64,000 bases of DNA, from NCBI GenBank assembly GCA_951812305.1, contig CATOSB010000002.1, positions 1,116,001-1,180,000 of the forward strand. The letters are read 5' to 3'. This document shows positions 43,419-53,870 of this stretch, piece by piece; within the stretch, counting starts at the first letter, position 1, and each line of letters begins with the position of its first letter. Under the pieces are notes generated by a model. That model made no database searches, was not told where the DNA came from, and was given only the letters and a program-made list of their open reading frames with translations. The position numbers and the translations under genes are program-made. The stretch is from an uncultured Paracoccaceae bacterium (GTDB lineage Bacteria > Pseudomonadota > Alphaproteobacteria > Rhodobacterales > Rhodobacteraceae).

Positions 43419-44246
43419 TCAGAGCAGGATCTTTTTCTTCAGTTCCGCGTCCCTGCGGCACATCTCGAAATCCGCGTCATGCAAACGCCCGTGCAGCGGC
43501 CCGGCCAGAGCGAAATGGCCAAATTGATCCTTACCCGCGGCCAGAACCGCCGTCGGCCTGTCGCCGGTTTCCTGCTTCATCGACGGCTTGATATAGCGGA
43601 TCGGAAACCCGATCCTGCGGAAATCCGCGTCGTTCGGGCCGGATGCGTGGAAAAGATGCCCGTGGTGCATCGAAACCTGACCGGGTTGCAGGATGACCGG
43701 CACCTCGTCTTCGGGGTCAACCTCGACCGCGATCTCCTGACCGCGGGACAGCAGGTTGTCATCGTCGAACGTGTCCACATGTGGCACGATGCGTTGTTTA
43801 TGGCTGCCCGCGACGAATTTCATACAGCCGCTTTCCAGCGTTGCGGGCGACAGGGCGACCCAGATCGTCACCTCTTCGGCATCGTCAAGCTGCCAATAGG
43901 TCAGATCCTGATGCCACGAGACGATCTTTTGCGACTTGGCCTGTTTGATGAACAACGGGCTGCCCCAGACCAGCAAATCCGGTCCTAGAACGGTCGAGAC
44001 CGCGGCGATGATCTTTGGGTGACGGATCAGGACGTCGAAAGACGGCAGCAAACGATCCGGGTATTTCATCAACAGATTCAGACGTTCCGGGTCATCGGCC
44101 AGTTCGCGTTCCGCTGCCTCCAGATCCTCGCGCAAGGATTTGGCTTCCTCCGCGCTAAGAATATCCAGTGGAAATACAAAGCCATCGCGTTCATAGGCGC
44201 TTTCAAGCCCTTCTGTGTCAAACTCGGCATTCTGGTCCAAAGCCAT
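43419..44246 (-). CDS. Phytanoyl-CoA dioxygenase family protein
   Basis: 275 aa Fe(II)/2-oxoglutarate oxygenase. The iron triad is in SWHQDLTYW (HxD) and HHGHLFHASGPN (distal His), and the 2OG-binding Arg is probably in FRRIGFPIRYI. Bacterial PhyH proteins hydroxylate diverse small molecules. It is the first gene of the minus-strand set with MetX-like and adh, divergent from a LysR gene ~100 bp away that likely controls the set. Confidence 0.85.
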   Translation of the reverse strand: MALDQNAEFDTEGLESAYERDGFVFPLDILSAEEAKSLREDLEAAERELADDPERLNLLMKYPDRLLPSFDVLIRHPKIIAAVSTVLGPDLLVWGSPLFIKQAKSQKIVSWHQDLTYWQLDDAEEVTIWVALSPATLESGCMKFVAGSHKQRIVPHVDTFDDDNLLSRGQEIAVEVDPEDEVPVILQPGQVSMHHGHLFHASGPNDADFRRIGFPIRYIKPSMKQETGDRPTAVLAAGKDQFGHFALAGPLHGRLHDADFEMCRRDAELKKKILL

Positions 44247-44349
44247 CTTGTGATCCTCATTTCATGTCGTCTTGTATTTAAGGTTGGCACAAGTAGACAT
44301 ATTTGAGAAATGGATTTAAACTCTAATCTACCATCGAAAAATCGGATGA

Positions 44350-45261
44350 ATGATGCGGCTCTCGGGTTTCAATCTCAATCAGCTGGTCGCGCTTGAGGCG
44401 CTTTTGAGTGAACGAAATGTAACCCGTGCGGCAGACCGTGTGCATCTGAGCCAATCAGCGATGAGCACGGTGCTGGCGCAATTGCGCGATCATTTCAGTG
44501 ACGAACTTCTGGTGCGCAGCGGGCGACAGCTGATCCTGACACCATTCGCCAAAAGCCTTATCGCGCCGTTGACCGAGGTACTTACAACATCGCGCAGATT
44601 CGCGGCGCTGCGCCCTGATCAGGCCGACATGGCCATTGACCGGGAACTCAAAATCGTGGCCTCTGACCATTCGGTTCAGACCTTCCTCGCCGAAGCCGTA
44701 AAGCAGGCCATCAAGGATATGCCCGGGTTGCACATCAACATTCTGCCATTGACCGACACCTCGCCACGATTGCTTCAGGATGGTGAGATTGATCTGCTGA
44801 TCGCGGGGCAAAGCCTGAATGTTGGCGCGGTGCCGCATTCCGTGCTGCGCGCCGACCGGTTCGTGTGTCTGGCCTGTGCTGATAACGGTCCGCAGGCCGA
44901 GAAATTGACGAGGCAGGAATATTTGGACCGTACGCATCTGGTCGTGCGCTATTTCGAGCATCAACTGGCCTTTGAGGACGAAGAAGTGCTGCGTCTGGCT
45001 GGTGTGAAACGCATTCATCAGGTCAGCGCATGGTCCTTCTCGATGGTACCTTATCTTCTTTCCGGCACCCCGATGATCGCGACGGTTACCAACGGTATCG
45101 CACAACAATTATACACGCGATGGCCGCTTAGCATTTATGAATTCCCGTTCGCGCATAACCCGATACAGGTGTTCTCCTACATTCACCCCAGTCGCCACGA
45201 CGATGTGGTGCTGAGCCGTTTCCAGGACGTCATCAAACGTGTGAACCGGAACGCGTCGTAG
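44350..45261 (+). CDS. LysR family regulator (NodD-like subgroup)
   Basis: 303 aa. The DNA-binding head LVALEALLSERNVTRAADRVHLSQSAMS is the NodD/NahR-type version. The effector domain starts LKIVASDHSVQTFLAEAV and ends with the subgroup's FIHPSRH-like motif (here SYIHPSRHDDVVLSRF). It starts at tandem ATGs at 44350. It is divergent from PhyH-MetX-adh, which is its most likely target. Confidence 0.9.
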   Translation: MMRLSGFNLNQLVALEALLSERNVTRAADRVHLSQSAMSTVLAQLRDHFSDELLVRSGRQLILTPFAKSLIAPLTEVLTTSRRFAALRPDQADMAIDRELKIVASDHSVQTFLAEAVKQAIKDMPGLHINILPLTDTSPRLLQDGEIDLLIAGQSLNVGAVPHSVLRADRFVCLACADNGPQAEKLTRQEYLDRTHLVVRYFEHQLAFEDEEVLRLAGVKRIHQVSAWSFSMVPYLLSGTPMIATVTNGIAQQLYTRWPLSIYEFPFAHNPIQVFSYIHPSRHDDVVLSRFQDVIKRVNRNAS

Positions 45262-45327
45262 CGGGGGGTTAGGTTTCCGAAGTTGCCATCGCTTTGCCTG
45301 GCGGAAATACCGCTGGCGCCTTCATTT

Positions 45328-45344
45328 GACAAAAATATATTGTC
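45328..45344. promoter_or_regulatory. Palindrome over a TTGACA box, possible operator
   Basis: gacaa-N7-ttgtc is an exact dyad whose left half overlaps a TTGACA hexamer (45327-45332). It lies in the AT-rich gap between the LysR gene and the SRPBCC-RND genes. It is a plausible repressor or activator site for the downstream plus-strand operon. No clear -10 box at 17 bp is seen. Confidence 0.35.
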
Positions 45345-45498
45345 CGGCCTAGGCTTAGGTGGGGATCTGATACCATAGTCGTTTGCGATTTTCGAATTTG
45401 ATCGAATGCATATGGGTATCAACTGGGGTGGGAAGAAAATTGCCGGATCAAATTCTTACGGCGTTGGAATTTCTGGTGCGCCCGTCACCGGGCGCACC

Positions 45499-46089
45499 AT
45501 GTTGATGAAGATTGCCGACGTTCCTTTCACAAAAGACCAACAGGCGTCGACTTGCGATTTCTGCATCCGGTCCGACTGGCTTTTGAACGCAAATATTCAG
45601 CGCGTCAGAAATGTGCTGAATGACCCGATGTCGGTACTTGTCTGGTGGTCATCGGTTTTTATTGCCGGCGATGCCTTGCCAGAAACGGAAACGGGGTCGC
45701 CAAACTTCAGGGCGCGGTTTCATACCAAAGGATTCCTGCCGCACAGCTTCCATTTCGTTGCCGAGATCATAGAAACATCACCGCAACGGCTTGTCATCAG
45801 GACGTCGGGCGATTTTGATGGGGTTGGAACCATCAGTATCGAACCCAGCGATTTCAGGACGCGCGCAAAGGTAGAATGGCAAGTGAACGTATCGCAGCCC
45901 TATATCCGCCCGTTCCTGCGCGTTTTCAGGCGTGTGTTCGAATGGAACCACCTTTGGGCGATGCGGCAGGGACAGGTTGGGTTGGAAGCTTACCTGCAAG
46001 CTGACACCGCGCCAGACTCACCAATTTTGCGCCCCACTTTTCCTCATAATTTCGAGGCACTCCGCATCCCGTCCCGGTGGCGCATTTGA
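45499..46089 (+). CDS. SRPBCC-like (START superfamily) protein
   Basis: About 196 aa from ATG 45499; ATGs further upstream (45406 and 45412) give longer versions with atypical sequence. The pattern NANIQRVRNVLNDPMSVLVWWSSVFI, then beta strands with FVAEIIETSPQRLVIRTSGDF, fits a helix-grip lipid/polyketide-binding fold. Its stop overlaps the start of the RND gene, so they are translationally coupled. It may bind a hydrophobic ligand handled by that transporter; inference. Confidence 0.6.
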   Translation: MLMKIADVPFTKDQQASTCDFCIRSDWLLNANIQRVRNVLNDPMSVLVWWSSVFIAGDALPETETGSPNFRARFHTKGFLPHSFHFVAEIIETSPQRLVIRTSGDFDGVGTISIEPSDFRTRAKVEWQVNVSQPYIRPFLRVFRRVFEWNHLWAMRQGQVGLEAYLQADTAPDSPILRPTFPHNFEALRIPSRWRI

Positions 46090-48359
46090 ATGCACTAGGG
46101 CGCCGGGTCGCAGGTTTTTCGCTGTCCAGACCTCGATTGGCAATGGTCGTCGCCATCCTTGCGCTGCTGCTTTCAGGTTTGGGATTGAAAGAACTGGGGT
46201 TCAACGACGGTTCCGAAAGCATTTATGCGTCCGACAACGTCCATTATCGAAATTTTCAGGCGTTTGCCGAGGAGTTCTCTGCCACTGGCAACGGCTTGGC
46301 TGTTCTGGTCACGTCCGCAGACTCTTTGACGGTCGCGGACATAGACGTTCTGCGCGATTTCGTTCTTGATGCGCTGCTTGCCGAAGGTGTCGAGGCGGTG
46401 TTTTCGCTGTTCAGTCTGCAGCGTCTGGATCCGGAAACTGGGCTCCTTGAACCCGTGTTAATCGATCTGGAACAAGAGGGGTTTGACGGCAATGTCGCCC
46501 GCGTATTGCAGGCCGCGCGGGGGCTGTCTTTCGCCGGGTTTTCCGTAATCGACGATACGCTCAGCGAAACGGTTGTCATATTGTCGTTGGACCCGTCGCG
46601 CCAAAGCCTCGACGCGGTGGCGCCAGTGCGTAAAGAACTGAGCGCGTTGATGCGACAACGGTTCGACGGCACTCACCTGACGGCAAAGATGACCGGCCAG
46701 GTGCCGATCCGCGATTTTGTGGTTAATCAGGTTCGGCGCGACCAGCCGATCATCAATCTTCTCGGGGCGGTTTTTGGTTTTTGCGTCAGCTGGTTCATTT
46801 TCCGAAGTCCGTGGATCGCCCTGTTCAACGGCATCGCGCCGGTCTTTGCGCTTGTTCTGAGCCTGGGTCTGATGGGGCTGTTGGGATTTGAGATCAATGT
46901 CATCAACACCGCGTTGCCGGTGCTGGTGATGGTGCTGGCAAGTTCGGACTGCACGCATATCACGTACGAAATCCGCAACCGTTGCCACCGTGGCGATGAT
47001 GTATTGAAAGCCATAGAAAGGGCGATGACGGAACTGATTTCGCCCTGCGTCCTGACATCCCTGACAACCATCCTTGCGTTCGCCAGCCTGTCATTTGCGA
47101 CATCACCGATCATTCGCGAATTGTCACTGTCCGGTGGTCTGAGTGTGGCGTCGGCCTTGGTTGCGGTTCTGATCATTCATCCGCTTGCGTTCAGTTTCGC
47201 GACCAGATTTTCCCCGCTTCGCACGGCACTTCTGCAACCGCTGCGCGCCGACCGGCGAATGGATCGTCGCCGTGCGCTTTTCGACGGCATTCTTGGAAGT
47301 CGCAAAATTGTCGTCGTGGCCTCACTCGGTTTGTTCGCCGGAATGCTCATTGCGGTTCTGCCGCCAGAAACAAGTTATCGCCCCAACGAAAACATCCGCA
47401 ACGACCACCCCTTGATCCGGACGCTTGATCGGGTTGAGGCGTTTTCTGGTCCGACCTCTGCCATCGCCCTGCCATTAAGGTTGAACAGCGAGGGCGCGTT
47501 GCTGACGCCCGAAACGTTAAGCGAAATCGAGCAGCTGCATAAAGCGGCATTGTCGGCAGCCCCCGGTGCATCGGTGGTATCGTTGCACACAATCGCGGAG
47601 TTCCTCCGTTCGAATGGCGGCAAAGACACGGTTGAGGCAGTTCGCGAGGTTCTGGATATTCTGCCCGAACATTACCTGCATCGCATCGTCAGCCGCAGTG
47701 GTGACGCGCTGTTGTTGAGTGTCTTCGTTACCGATCTGCGATCAAGCGAGTTGCGGATACTAAGCGATACCATCCTCACCGAACTGAACAATGTTCAGAC
47801 CGAAACATTGACCATCGGGACACCGACGGATGCCTTGGCCCTGTCTGCGTTCGGATCCCATGAGATGATCCTTCAACTCGTCATCAGCTTTGCAATTGTC
47901 GTCATCTTATGCCCGCTTTTGATTGGGTTATGGTTTGGGCGAATGGATTTTGTTGTGCTGGCGTTTTTGCCCAACGTGCTGCCGATCCTCGTGATCGGTG
48001 CAGCCCTGATGATCAGCGATGTGCATATTCAATTCTCCAGCGCGCTGGCGTTGACAATCGCCTTCGGTATCGCGGTGGACGATACGGTGCATGTGTTCAA
48101 TCGTCTGAATTTGAACTTGAACGCCACCGGCGGGAGATTGACCATACAGGCAATTGCCGAAGCCATGACACGCACGGCGCCGGCGTTGCTGACCACGACC
48201 TGCATCCTTTCGGCCGGGTTGATCTCGGTTCTTTGGAGCGTGATGCCGATGATCGAGTATTTCGGACTGCTTTGTATTGCCACCTTTGTCCTGGCATTGC
48301 TGGCGGATTTGATCATTTTGCCGGCAACAGCGGCCTTGCTGTCGAAAGACGCCAAATAG
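46077..48359 (+). CDS. RND/MMPL family transporter
   Basis: 760 aa from a GTG at 46077. There are two halves of an N-terminal helix, a periplasmic loop of ~180 residues and five helices. Sterol-sensing/MMPL-type clusters are in NTALPVLVMVLASSDCTHITYEI and the second-half AFGIAVDDTVHVFNRLNL, which hold likely proton-relay Asp residues. It is of the short HpnN/MMPL type that moves lipids without a tripartite pump. It lies between an SRPBCC protein and a small exported protein, and the three probably form one lipid-handling unit. Confidence 0.85.
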   Translation: MAHLNALGRRVAGFSLSRPRLAMVVAILALLLSGLGLKELGFNDGSESIYASDNVHYRNFQAFAEEFSATGNGLAVLVTSADSLTVADIDVLRDFVLDALLAEGVEAVFSLFSLQRLDPETGLLEPVLIDLEQEGFDGNVARVLQAARGLSFAGFSVIDDTLSETVVILSLDPSRQSLDAVAPVRKELSALMRQRFDGTHLTAKMTGQVPIRDFVVNQVRRDQPIINLLGAVFGFCVSWFIFRSPWIALFNGIAPVFALVLSLGLMGLLGFEINVINTALPVLVMVLASSDCTHITYEIRNRCHRGDDVLKAIERAMTELISPCVLTSLTTILAFASLSFATSPIIRELSLSGGLSVASALVAVLIIHPLAFSFATRFSPLRTALLQPLRADRRMDRRRALFDGILGSRKIVVVASLGLFAGMLIAVLPPETSYRPNENIRNDHPLIRTLDRVEAFSGPTSAIALPLRLNSEGALLTPETLSEIEQLHKAALSAAPGASVVSLHTIAEFLRSNGGKDTVEAVREVLDILPEHYLHRIVSRSGDALLLSVFVTDLRSSELRILSDTILTELNNVQTETLTIGTPTDALALSAFGSHEMILQLVISFAIVVILCPLLIGLWFGRMDFVVLAFLPNVLPILVIGAALMISDVHIQFSSALALTIAFGIAVDDTVHVFNRLNLNLNATGGRLTIQAIAEAMTRTAPALLTTTCILSAGLISVLWSVMPMIEYFGLLCIATFVLALLADLIILPATAALLSKDAK

Positions 48360-48373
48360 GCGTATGGTCCGTC

Positions 48374-48889
48374 ATGATGATGATGATCCGACATTGTATT
48401 TTCCTGATCGCTGTTCTGGTTGTTCTGCCGTTGCCCGCAATCGCGGAAACGCCGATCATTGGCCTGCTGGGAGACTGGACGGGCAGCGGCACCGTTCGCC
48501 CGCAATTACTTGATGACCGTCAGGAAATGCGTTGTCGGATTTCGGGCGAGTCTGATGAAGAATTTGCAGTCACACTCAGTGGTCGCTGTGCCACTGCGCA
48601 AAAATCGATGCGGATTTCCATCGAGATCACACAAAAACAGGGCGACTGGGCCTATCGCGCCGTCGCCAGTGTGGGCAACAGCCCCCGGACATTTTCCTAT
48701 ATAGGCAAAGACGTCGAAAACGGTATCTGGATGCGCAGCCGTGAACCGTTTCGCCAGGACGGTCGGTCACTGGTTTCGGTTTTCGAGATCGGTTTTGAAA
48801 GCATCGACCGGGTCACTATTTCGGAATCCGTGACGGAGGTCGGCTCTGGTGCGCAGACCGAAACCCTGCAGATCACCTTAACGCGCTAG
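48374..48889 (+). CDS. Hypothetical periplasmic protein
   Basis: 171 aa with a signal peptide (four Met, then IRHCIFLIAVLVVLPLPAIAE). The mature part starts TPIIGLLGDWTGSGTVRPQL and alternates beta strands, with two Cys (RCRI and GRCAT) that could form a disulfide. A WxGxG opening and beta pattern suggest a lipocalin-like barrel. It starts 14 bp after the RND stop. Family not recognised. Confidence 0.68.
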   Translation: MMMMIRHCIFLIAVLVVLPLPAIAETPIIGLLGDWTGSGTVRPQLLDDRQEMRCRISGESDEEFAVTLSGRCATAQKSMRISIEITQKQGDWAYRAVASVGNSPRTFSYIGKDVENGIWMRSREPFRQDGRSLVSVFEIGFESIDRVTISESVTEVGSGAQTETLQITLTR

Positions 48890-48949
48890 CTCGGCTCCGT
48901 TCAGGGTAAATAGGGACCGTTTGGGCCTGAAGTGGACCTCCACACGCTC

Positions 48950-49040
48950 TTTCATCTGGCCATAAATACTTCGGGGGGTTGTCCTTGGCTGCGCCATTGG
49001 TTCGAGCAAGCAATGGACGACGGGGGCTGGCCCCCCAATT
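48950..49040 (-). repeat. Second repeat family, inverted copy
   Basis: On the minus strand it has the ttggggggccagccccc palindrome, a 50-bp spacer, then the box ccgaagtatttatggccaga. The same two blocks are adjacent in the copy at 14219. It lies in the convergent gap before the gcvP 3' end and is probably a terminator-like element. Confidence 0.55.
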
Positions 49041-49131
49041 TGTCGGAATGCTTTAGCAATTCGAATGACCAATTCAGACCATTGGCCGTCTTTCACTCCA
49101 TCGCATGGGTATCTGATGAACGCCCGGTCGT

Positions 49132-51975
49132 CTATTCTGCGGCTTCCAGATAGTCCTCCATCGGCGGGCAGGTGCAGGTCAGGTTCCGGTCGCCCCAGAC
49201 ATTGTCGACGCGATTGACCGGTGGCCAGTATTTGTCGACCCGGAATGCACCGGGCGGGAAGCATCCGGTTTCGCGGGAATAGGGGCGATCCCACTCCTTC
49301 ACCAGATCCTCCATCGTGTGCGGTGCGTTTTTCAGCGGGTTGTTATCGTGATCGATCTCGCCCTTTTCGATCTGGGCGATTTCGTTACGTATCGCGAGCA
49401 TGGCATCGCAGAAACGGTCAAGCTCGGCCTTGGTTTCGGATTCCGTGGGCTCGATCATAAGTGTTCCGGCGACCGGCCAACTCATGGTCGGGGCATGGAA
49501 GCCGCAGTCGATCAGGCGCTTGGCAATGTCATCGACTGTGACGCCGGCACTTTCCGCAAAGGGCCGCGTGTCGATGATGCATTCATGCGCGACGCGACCG
49601 CCGGGGCCTTTGTAAAGCACATCAAACGCGCCTTCGAGGCGTTGGGCAATATAATTGGCGTTCAGGATTGCCACGCGGGTGGCCTGCGTCAGCCCGGCAC
49701 CACCCATCATCAGGCAATAGGCCCATGAAATCGGAAGCAGTGACGGCGAACCGAAAGCCGCGGCCGAAACCGCGCCTTCGCCGGTGTTCGGGTCGCCCGG
49801 CAGATGTGGGATCAGGTGCGACTTAACGCCAATCGGCCCCATGCCCGGCCCGCCGCCGCCATGGGGGATGCAGAAGGTCTTGTGCAGGTTCAAATGGCTG
49901 ACATCGCCGCCCAGATCACCGGGGCGGGACATACCGACCATCGCGTTCATGTTGGCACCGTCGATATAGACCTGTCCACCGTGGCCATGCACGATTTCGC
50001 AGACCTCGGTCACGGTTTCCTCAAAAACACCGTGAGTCGAAGGATAGGTGATCATGCACCCGGCAAGATTGGTGGAATGCTCTTCGGCCTTGGCGCGGAA
50101 ATCGTCCAGATCAATGTCGCCATTCTCAGCCGTTTTCACTGGTACGACTTTCCAGCCAACCATCTGGGCCGACGCGGGGTTTGTGCCATGCGCCGACATC
50201 GGGATCAGACAGGTGTCGCGGTGGCCCTCGCCATTTGCGCGGTGATAGCCCGCAATCGACAAGAGACCGGCGAATTCGCCCTGTGCGCCGGAATTTGGCT
50301 GCATCGAAATCGCGTCATAGCCGGTTATGTCACAAAGTTTCTGCGACAGATCGGTGATCATCTCGTTATACCCCTCCGCCTGATCGGCGGGTGCATACGG
50401 GTGCAGAAGCGCGAATTCTTCCCAGGAAACCGGCATCATTTCGGCGGCGGAATTCAGTTTCATCGTGCAGGATCCAAGCGGGATCATCGCGCGGTCAAGC
50501 GCAAGATCGCGATCAGAGAGACGGCGCATATAGCGCATCATCTCGGTTTCCGCGCGGTTCATGTGGAAGATCGGGTGGGTCAGATATTCGGTCGTGCGGA
50601 TCAGCTTTTCTGGCACGTTGTAGTGCGGCGTGTAATCCTTGTCCGCGCGTTCAATTCCAAAGGCCCGCCAGACCGCTTCGATTGTCGCGGGGCGGGTACG
50701 CTCATCCAGCGATATGCCGATTTTGGTCGTGCCAACGGCGCGCAGGTTCAGCCCCTCCTTCACCGCCAATTCCATGACCTCTTGTTGAGAGACGCCAACC
50801 TCTACGGTGATCGTGTCGAAGAATGTCGCCGGGCGTACCTCGAACCCGGCATCCTTCAGGCCCTCCGCCAGCCGCGCGGTCTTACGGTGGATACGCTGCG
50901 CAATTGCCTTCAGGCCCTTGGGTCCGTGAAAGACCGCATAGAAACCCGCCATCACCGCCAGTAGTGCTTGCGCGGTACACACATTCGACGTCGCTTTTTC
51001 GCGGCGGATATGCTGTTCGCGGGTTTGCAATGACAGCCGGTAGGCCCGGTTGCCGTGGCTGTCGATGGAAACGCCGACGATGCGCCCTGGCATGGACCGG
51101 GCATAGTTCTTTTTCGTCGCCATATAGGCCGCGTGCGGGCCCCCGTATCCCACAGGCACTCCAAACCGCTGGGTCGATCCCACGGCGATATCTGCGCCCA
51201 TTTCTCCCGGTTCCTTGAACAATGTCAGCGACAAGGGATCTGCCGAGATTATGCCGATAGCCTTGGCTTCGTGCAGCTTGGCAATTGTGTCGGTGAAGTC
51301 GCGCAGTTGCCCATGCGTGCCCGGATATTGGAACACCGCACCAAACACCGCCTCAGGGTCCAGATCATCCGGGCTTCCAATGGTGATCTCGATCCCAAGG
51401 GGTGCAGCCCGCGTCTTCATCACTGCGATATTCTGCGGGTGGCAGTTTTCGTCGATGAAGAACCCCTTGGATTTCGACTTTGAAATCCTTTCCGCCATCG
51501 CCATTGCCTCGGCACAAGCCGTCGCTTCATCGAGAAGCGAGGCGTTGGCAATCTCCAACCCTGTCAAGTCCGACACCATCGTCTGAAAATTCAGCAACGC
51601 CTCCAGTCGGCCTTGCGAAATCTCTGGCTGATATGGCGTGTAGGATGTGTACCACGCGGGGTTTTCGAAGATGTTCCGCTGGATCGCTGGCGGCGTGACC
51701 GTGCCGTGATACCCCTGACCGATTAGTGAGGTCAGGACTTTGTTCTTCGACGCCGTCTTGTGCATCCGGTGCAGAAGCTCGCGTTCCGAAAGGGGTTTGC
51801 CGAAATTGAGCGGCTCTGCCTGCCGGATGTTGGCCGGGATGGTCTCGTCAATCAGCGCATCCAGATCCGCCGCACCGACGACCGACAACATATCCGCCAT
51901 CTCTTCGGGCGATGGCCCGATGTGACGGCGGTTGGCAAAATCATATGGCAGGTAATCGGTGGGGGCGAATGTCAT
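49132..51975 (-). CDS. gcvP: Glycine dehydrogenase (decarboxylating), P-protein
   Basis: 947 aa single-chain P-protein. With PLP it decarboxylates glycine and loads aminomethyl onto the lipoyl arm of GcvH. It starts [21 protein letters not shown]. The N-half has [21 protein letters not shown]. The C-half has the PLP lysine in [20 protein letters not shown] and PTHGVFEE-like ([10 protein letters not shown]) motifs. It is the last gene of gcvT-gcvH-gcvP, 16 bp after gcvH. Confidence 0.97.
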   Translation of the reverse strand: MTFAPTDYLPYDFANRRHIGPSPEEMADMLSVVGAADLDALIDETIPANIRQAEPLNFGKPLSERELLHRMHKTASKNKVLTSLIGQGYHGTVTPPAIQRNIFENPAWYTSYTPYQPEISQGRLEALLNFQTMVSDLTGLEIANASLLDEATACAEAMAMAERISKSKSKGFFIDENCHPQNIAVMKTRAAPLGIEITIGSPDDLDPEAVFGAVFQYPGTHGQLRDFTDTIAKLHEAKAIGIISADPLSLTLFKEPGEMGADIAVGSTQRFGVPVGYGGPHAAYMATKKNYARSMPGRIVGVSIDSHGNRAYRLSLQTREQHIRREKATSNVCTAQALLAVMAGFYAVFHGPKGLKAIAQRIHRKTARLAEGLKDAGFEVRPATFFDTITVEVGVSQQEVMELAVKEGLNLRAVGTTKIGISLDERTRPATIEAVWRAFGIERADKDYTPHYNVPEKLIRTTEYLTHPIFHMNRAETEMMRYMRRLSDRDLALDRAMIPLGSCTMKLNSAAEMMPVSWEEFALLHPYAPADQAEGYNEMITDLSQKLCDITGYDAISMQPNSGAQGEFAGLLSIAGYHRANGEGHRDTCLIPMSAHGTNPASAQMVGWKVVPVKTAENGDIDLDDFRAKAEEHSTNLAGCMITYPSTHGVFEETVTEVCEIVHGHGGQVYIDGANMNAMVGMSRPGDLGGDVSHLNLHKTFCIPHGGGGPGMGPIGVKSHLIPHLPGDPNTGEGAVSAAAFGSPSLLPISWAYCLMMGGAGLTQATRVAILNANYIAQRLEGAFDVLYKGPGGRVAHECIIDTRPFAESAGVTVDDIAKRLIDCGFHAPTMSWPVAGTLMIEPTESETKAELDRFCDAMLAIRNEIAQIEKGEIDHDNNPLKNAPHTMEDLVKEWDRPYSRETGCFPPGAFRVDKYWPPVNRVDNVWGDRNLTCTCPPMEDYLEAAE

Positions 51976-51991
51976 CGGTCTTCTCCGTGGT

Positions 51992-52351
51992 TCAGGCGAT
52001 CAGGTCGTTGTAGGCCGCTTCGTCCATGTATTCGTCCATCTGGGAGAGATCGGACGGCGCGATCTTGAAGAACCAGCCGCCTTCCAGCGGATCGTCGTTG
52101 ACAGTTGCAGGAGTGTCTTCCAGAGCGCTGTTCACCTCTACAATCTCTCCGTCCAGCGGTGCGGTGATATCAGAGGCTGCTTTGACGCTCTCGATCACAA
52201 CGACGTCGTCGCCCTTGACGACCGTCGTGTCGGCCTCTGGCAATTCGACAAAAACGATGTCGCCGAGCTGGGTAGAGGCGTGTTCGGTGATGCCAACGAC
52301 GACAAGTTCGCCTTCCACGCGCAGCCATTCGTGCTCTTCAGTGTATTTCAT
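51992..52351 (-). CDS. gcvH: Glycine cleavage system H protein
   Basis: 119 aa lipoyl carrier. It starts [20 protein letters not shown]. The lipoylated Lys is in [12 protein letters not shown] (~65). [13 protein letters not shown] and the C-terminal [11 protein letters not shown] are conserved. It shuttles the aminomethyl group between GcvP, GcvT and the Lpd subunit (not here). It is 17 bp after gcvT. Confidence 0.97.
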   Translation of the reverse strand: MKYTEEHEWLRVEGELVVVGITEHASTQLGDIVFVELPEADTTVVKGDDVVVIESVKAASDITAPLDGEIVEVNSALEDTPATVNDDPLEGGWFFKIAPSDLSQMDEYMDEAAYNDLIA

Positions 52352-52368
52352 GTGATTTCTCCCTTTCT

Positions 52369-53502
52369 TTATCGTTTGAAGTTCGCTGTCGTGAACGGCA
52401 TTTTCGTGACCGTCAGCGGCAAGCGCTTGCCGCGCAGATCGCCGAAGACGGTGGTGCCGATTTCGCTGTGATTACTAGTCAGATATCCCATCGCGACCGG
52501 GCCGCCGACGGTCGGGCCGAAACCGCCCGAGGTAACATGACCGATCGGGGTGTCTGCATCCTCGTTGGCGTAAAGCTCAACGCCTTCGCGCATCGGTGCG
52601 CGGCCCTCGGGGCGCAGCCCGACCCGTTTGCGTGCCGCACCGTCGCGAAATTGCCCAAGGATCACGTCCGCACCGGGGAACCCGCCTTCGCGGTCACCGC
52701 CCTCGCGCCGAACTTTCTGGATCGCCCAGGTCAGCGCCGCCTCAACCGGCGTTGTATCCGTGTCGATGTCATGCCCATATAAGCAAAGCCCACCTTCCAG
52801 CCGAAGGCTGTCGCGCGCGCCAAGGCCAATGGGTTCGACATCGTCGTGGTTCAACAGCGCGCGGGCGAATTCCACCGCAACTTCTGATTTTGGCGCGATC
52901 TCAAATCCGTCCTCGCCGGTATAGCCTGAACGTGTGACAAAGACCGAACCGAAATCCTTGGTCGAGATCCAGGCGGCATCCATAAAGTTCATGTCGCGCA
53001 CTTCCGGCACCAGCGATGCCAACGCATCCTCGGCGCGTGGCCCCTGCAAGGCCAGCAATGGCGCGTTGTCATTGAATGTAACCGAGGCGACAGGTTTGAT
53101 GGCTGCGCGGATCAGCTTGATATCGTGGTGCTTTCGCGCGCCGTTGACGACCAATTGCAAATAGTCACCGGTGTTGGCAAACATCAGGTCGTCTTCAATC
53201 CCGCCTGCTGAATTGGTCAGAAACCCATATCGTTGGCGGCCCGCTTTCAGGCCCAAAACGTCCTGCGGAATGATCGATTCCAGCGCCAGCGCGACGGCTT
53301 CGTGGCCGGCTTCGTGCAGATCGACAGATATCTGCCCCATATGGCTGACATCAAACAAGCCCGCACCCGCGCGGGTATGGGTGTGTTCCTTCATCACGCC
53401 CATTGGGTATTGCACCGGCATGGCGTAGCCCGCGAACGGCACCATCTTGGCGCCCAGTGCCTCGTGAAGATCAAATAGTGGCGTCTTGAGCAGATCCGAC
53501 AT
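52369..53502 (-). CDS. gcvT: Glycine cleavage system aminomethyltransferase
   Basis: 377 aa T-protein, which passes the methylene group to tetrahydrofolate. The start is taken at MSDLLKTPLFDLHEALGAKM; an ATG five codons upstream (53517) is an alternative. VPFAGYAMPVQYP, VSHMGQI and the folate-site YTGEDGFEI are intact. A tandem glycine riboswitch lies about 90 bp upstream, so the operon is expected to rise with glycine. Confidence 0.96.
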   Translation of the reverse strand: MSDLLKTPLFDLHEALGAKMVPFAGYAMPVQYPMGVMKEHTHTRAGAGLFDVSHMGQISVDLHEAGHEAVALALESIIPQDVLGLKAGRQRYGFLTNSAGGIEDDLMFANTGDYLQLVVNGARKHHDIKLIRAAIKPVASVTFNDNAPLLALQGPRAEDALASLVPEVRDMNFMDAAWISTKDFGSVFVTRSGYTGEDGFEIAPKSEVAVEFARALLNHDDVEPIGLGARDSLRLEGGLCLYGHDIDTDTTPVEAALTWAIQKVRREGGDREGGFPGADVILGQFRDGAARKRVGLRPEGRAPMREGVELYANEDADTPIGHVTSGGFGPTVGGPVAMGYLTSNHSEIGTTVFGDLRGKRLPLTVTKMPFTTANFKR

Positions 53503-53589
53503 CTTCAGCCCGTCCATTTTCCAAGCCGATGCGATATTGAAGATATCTTTCGGCATTTCCAATCGGCAAAGCCAAATGGCCTCACCAGA

Positions 53590-53752
53590 AATGCCCCCTC
53601 TGTCCTTTCGCCTGAGATTGCTATCCCTTCGGCGGGCACGCCTTGGTGCCACTCTCCAGAGTTTTGTATCGGCGACGGTCCGGTTGCCTGAGAGTTTCCG
53701 GGGCGGTTGCTCCTTCGGCACTGGCTTGGCCAGTTCTCCCGACGCCAATCGA
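53590..53752 (-). promoter_or_regulatory. Tandem glycine riboswitch
   Basis: On the minus strand two aptamers lie in tandem upstream of gcvT. The first has gggagaa, gccgaaggagcaa and ggaaactctcaggcaa; the second has ctctggagagt, ccgccgaagggatagcaa and tctcaggcgaaaggacagag. These are the conserved core blocks of the glycine aptamer, with a short linker near 53665-53675. It is the known ON-switch for gcv operons. The regulation mode (termination or ribosome access) is not readable. Confidence 0.92.
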
Positions 53753-53870
53753 ATCGAGAGTTACGATAAAACCGGGTTCAGTGGCAACTGGTTTTCGGGA
53801 TGCGAACGTATGCAGGGTTTTGTGAAGGTGGCGATTTGGCCTTACCTGCCCTTCGGACATTCCACCCAGG

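Noticed and set aside
49804..50964. 386-codon plus-strand frame antisense to gcvP
   Set aside because: It has no motif or signal for translation and is a shadow of gcvP codon bias.
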